Assembly (NCBI RefSeq): GCF_020400825.1
Contig: NZ_JAINVH010000008.1
Span: 62,001-126,000 of the forward strand
DNA from: Streptomyces sp. HPF1205
Lineage (GTDB): Bacteria; Actinomycetota; Actinomycetes; Streptomycetales; Streptomycetaceae
DNA: 64,000 bases
Direction of reading: 5' to 3'
Part shown: piece after piece, positions 62,685 through 64,000 of the stretch
Position numbering within the stretch: the first letter of the stretch is position 1
Layout of the letters: each line of letters starts with the position of its first letter
Program-made: the position numbers and the translations under genes
Notes under the pieces: model-generated
What the model was told of the DNA's origin: nothing
Seen by the model: the letters and a program-made list of their open reading frames with translations, nothing else
Database searches by the model: none

Positions 62685-63470
62685 TCACCGGCTCCGCGTT
62701 CCCGCCCCGTCCGGCGGCCGGTACGGCTTCTCCTCGGTGGAGGCGAGGATCTCCGCCAGGTGCACGGTCCGCAAGGGCGCGCCCTGCCGTTCGGCGATCC
62801 CGGCCAGGTGCATCAGGCACGAGTTGTCCGCGCCGCACAGCACCCGTGCCCCGCTGCCGACGGCGTGGCGGACCTTGTCCTCGCCCATGGCGGCCGACAC
62901 GTCGGGGTTCTTCATCGAGAACGTGCCGCCGAAGCCGCAGCACTCCTGCGCGCCCTCCAACTCGCGCAACTCGATGCCCCTGACCGCGGACAGCAGCCGC
63001 AGCGGCCGGTCGGCCAGGCCCAGCATCCGCAGCCCGTGGCAGGACGGGTGGTAGGTGACGGTGTGCGGGAAGTACGCGCCCACGTCCGTCACCCCCAGCA
63101 CGTCGACGAGGAATTCCGTGAGTTCGTACGTCCTCGGCGCCACGGCGGCGACCGCCTCGCCGAGCCCGGTCGACCGGCCCTCGTCGGCGGCGCGCCGGGC
63201 GATCAGCGGGAAGGCGTCCCGCACCATCGCCACGCACGACCCCGAGGGCGCCACCACGTAGTCGTAGCCCGCGAACGCCTCCGCGTACCGCCGCACCATC
63301 GGCTCGGCCTCGCGCCGGTAGCCGCTGTTGAAGTGGGCCTGGCCGCAGCAGGACTGGGCCATCGGGAAGTCGACCGTCACGCCGAGCCGCTCCAGCAGCC
63401 GGACGACCGCCCGCCCGGTGTCCGGGTACAGCAGGTCGTTCACACAGGTCACGAAGAGGGCTACGCGCAC
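62685..63470 (-). CDS. lutA: LutA/YkgE-type (Fe-S)-binding oxidoreductase subunit
   Basis: 261 residues. Two CCG domains are present, ending in PMAQSCCGQAHFNSG (residues ~36-50) and ECCGFGGTFSMKNPD, with YHPSCHGLR between. This is the layout of LutA, a subunit of L-lactate utilisation (LutABC) or related glycolate/heterodisulfide-reductase-like enzymes. LutB and LutC are expected upstream but are not next to it here in this direction. GTG 63470 is the start. A GntR-type palindrome lies 93 bp upstream. Confidence 0.85.
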   Translation of the reverse strand: MRVALFVTCVNDLLYPDTGRAVVRLLERLGVTVDFPMAQSCCGQAHFNSGYRREAEPMVRRYAEAFAGYDYVVAPSGSCVAMVRDAFPLIARRAADEGRSTGLGEAVAAVAPRTYELTEFLVDVLGVTDVGAYFPHTVTYHPSCHGLRMLGLADRPLRLLSAVRGIELRELEGAQECCGFGGTFSMKNPDVSAAMGEDKVRHAVGSGARVLCGADNSCLMHLAGIAERQGAPLRTVHLAEILASTEEKPYRPPDGAGTRSR

Positions 63471-63562
63471 GGCCGGCTCCCCGGGAGTGCCGCGCGGCGC
63501 CCGCTGGACGCTTGTGGCTCACGCATGCGCCCATCCTGCCGCAAGCCCGCGCGGCACGGAAG

Positions 63563-63579
63563 GATACATCGGATGTATC
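63563..63579. promoter_or_regulatory. GntR-type operator
   Basis: GATACATC and GATGTATC form a perfect 8-bp inverted repeat around G. This spacing and sequence resemble FadR/LldR-group GntR operators that control lactate-utilisation genes. It lies upstream of lutA on the minus strand and could also serve another gene. Confidence 0.65.
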
Positions 63580-63623
63580 TCGTGTCAGAGGTACGGCGGG
63601 TCGCCGGCGACTCGCCGCACCCC

Positions 63624-63824
63624 CTACTGGTGGCGGCCGTCCGCGTGGGCGCGCCTGTCCGCGGCGAGCGAGAGCGCCGCGCTCACCACGGCGACCGCTG
63701 CCACCGAGATGACGGCGGACCAGCCCACCTGGCCCAGTACGGCCACGACGATCAGCACGACGGCGCAGAAGGCGGCGAACGCCGACACGCCGGACAGCAC
63801 CGACTTCCAGCTCTCAGTCCCCAT
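63624..63824 (-). CDS. 66-residue membrane protein
   Basis: ATG 63824 begins MGTESWKSVLSGVSAFA. Two hydrophobic stretches (AFAAFCAVVLIVVAVLGQVGW and VISVAAVAVVSAALSLA) and a polar end ADRRAHADGRHQ suggest two membrane helices. TAGGTT sits 7 nt before the ATG, so a leaderless transcript is possible. Function unknown. Confidence 0.6.
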   Translation of the reverse strand: MGTESWKSVLSGVSAFAAFCAVVLIVVAVLGQVGWSAVISVAAVAVVSAALSLAADRRAHADGRHQ

Positions 63825-63905
63825 TCCCCACAACCTAGAGGCTGCGCGCGGCCCGCGGTGGACCAACACGGACACCGGCCCGGGCCGTGGTAAGGAAGGG
63901 CGCGG

Positions 63906-64000
63906 TCAGCCGGTCGCCGGCACCGGCTCCTGGGCGCGGACGGCGTCCGCCGCGGCCGAGGTCCGCGCCCGCTGTCCGCCCGCGAGCAGCGCGCGGACCT
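63906..64000 (-). CDS. Possible 3' end of a gene cut by the window edge
   Basis: From the TGA at 63906-63908 the minus-strand frame stays open to the edge, with very high third-position GC, and would end in LLAGGQRARTSAAADAV, then RAQEPVPATG. Too short to assign a product; coding status is uncertain. Confidence 0.35.
   Translation of the reverse strand, partial: VRALLAGGQRARTSAAADAVRAQEPVPATG

Overview
The window is chromosomal DNA from a high-GC actinomycete, almost certainly Streptomyces or a very close relative. The evidence is very strong third-position GC, frequent GTG and TTG starts, many four-base ATGA/GTGA gene overlaps, a perfect CebR-type box in front of a GH6 cellulase, and several families that are largely Streptomyces-specific (a DUF6397-like protein, a PspAB next to HtpX, a citrate synthase with an N-terminal helix-turn-helix). 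No insertion sequence, prophage, CRISPR array or canonical tRNA/rRNA was found, so this reads as ordinary chromosome carrying accessory metabolism rather than an island.

Layout. 1-6.8 kb: end of a phosphoesterase overlapping a Sfp-type phosphopantetheinyl transferase; a secreted GH6 cellulase behind a CebR box; an ECF sigma factor with a small partner; a membrane protein translationally coupled to a PfkB sugar kinase; a duplicated-domain protein. 6.9-12.7 kb: an AraC-type regulator coupled to a previously easy-to-miss 52-residue zinc-ribbon protein; a FabR-like TetR regulator divergent from a 50-residue membrane peptide; glyA under a ZTP (pfl) riboswitch; a crotonase-fold hydrolase. 12.8-20.7 kb: methyltransferase, LacI regulator with its own palindromic operator, flippase-like membrane protein, an OmpR-type two-component system, and a secreted protein/lipoprotein pair. 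20.8-26.2 kb: family-A DNA polymerase, thioredoxin, and two divergent citrate synthases, one fused to a DNA-binding domain, separated by a TCAA-rich regulatory region.

26.5-38.7 kb: htpX-pspAB membrane-stress pair, a deazaflavin-type oxidoreductase, an HTH-TPR regulator, an amino acid permease, then a three-gene acyl-CoA degradation operon (CoA-transferase/racemase, thiolase, FadB-like fusion) with a predicted leaderless promoter and a TetR-type palindrome, followed by a MerR regulator whose 3' end has been reiterated into an eight-unit tandem repeat. 38.7-53.7 kb: M1 metallopeptidase lipoprotein, GNAT, Tex, small membrane protein, MOSC, NADAR, flavoprotein disulfide reductase, two poorly characterised proteins, a methyltransferase, TesB thioesterase with a DUF3516-type helicase, and a membrane-bound metal-dependent hydrolase.

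53.7-64 kb: a heterodimeric ABC exporter in which one subunit lacks a Walker A motif; a secreted alpha-amylase; MscL with a C-terminal zinc ribbon; a MarR regulator divergent from an ABC exporter with a shared promoter/operator; LutA with a GntR-type operator; a small membrane protein; and a probable 3' end of a further gene at the right edge. The clearest regulatory discoveries are the ZTP riboswitch and a series of intact operators (CebR, LacI, TetR, MarR, GntR types). Family names are recalled from general knowledge of conserved motifs; no database search was run.
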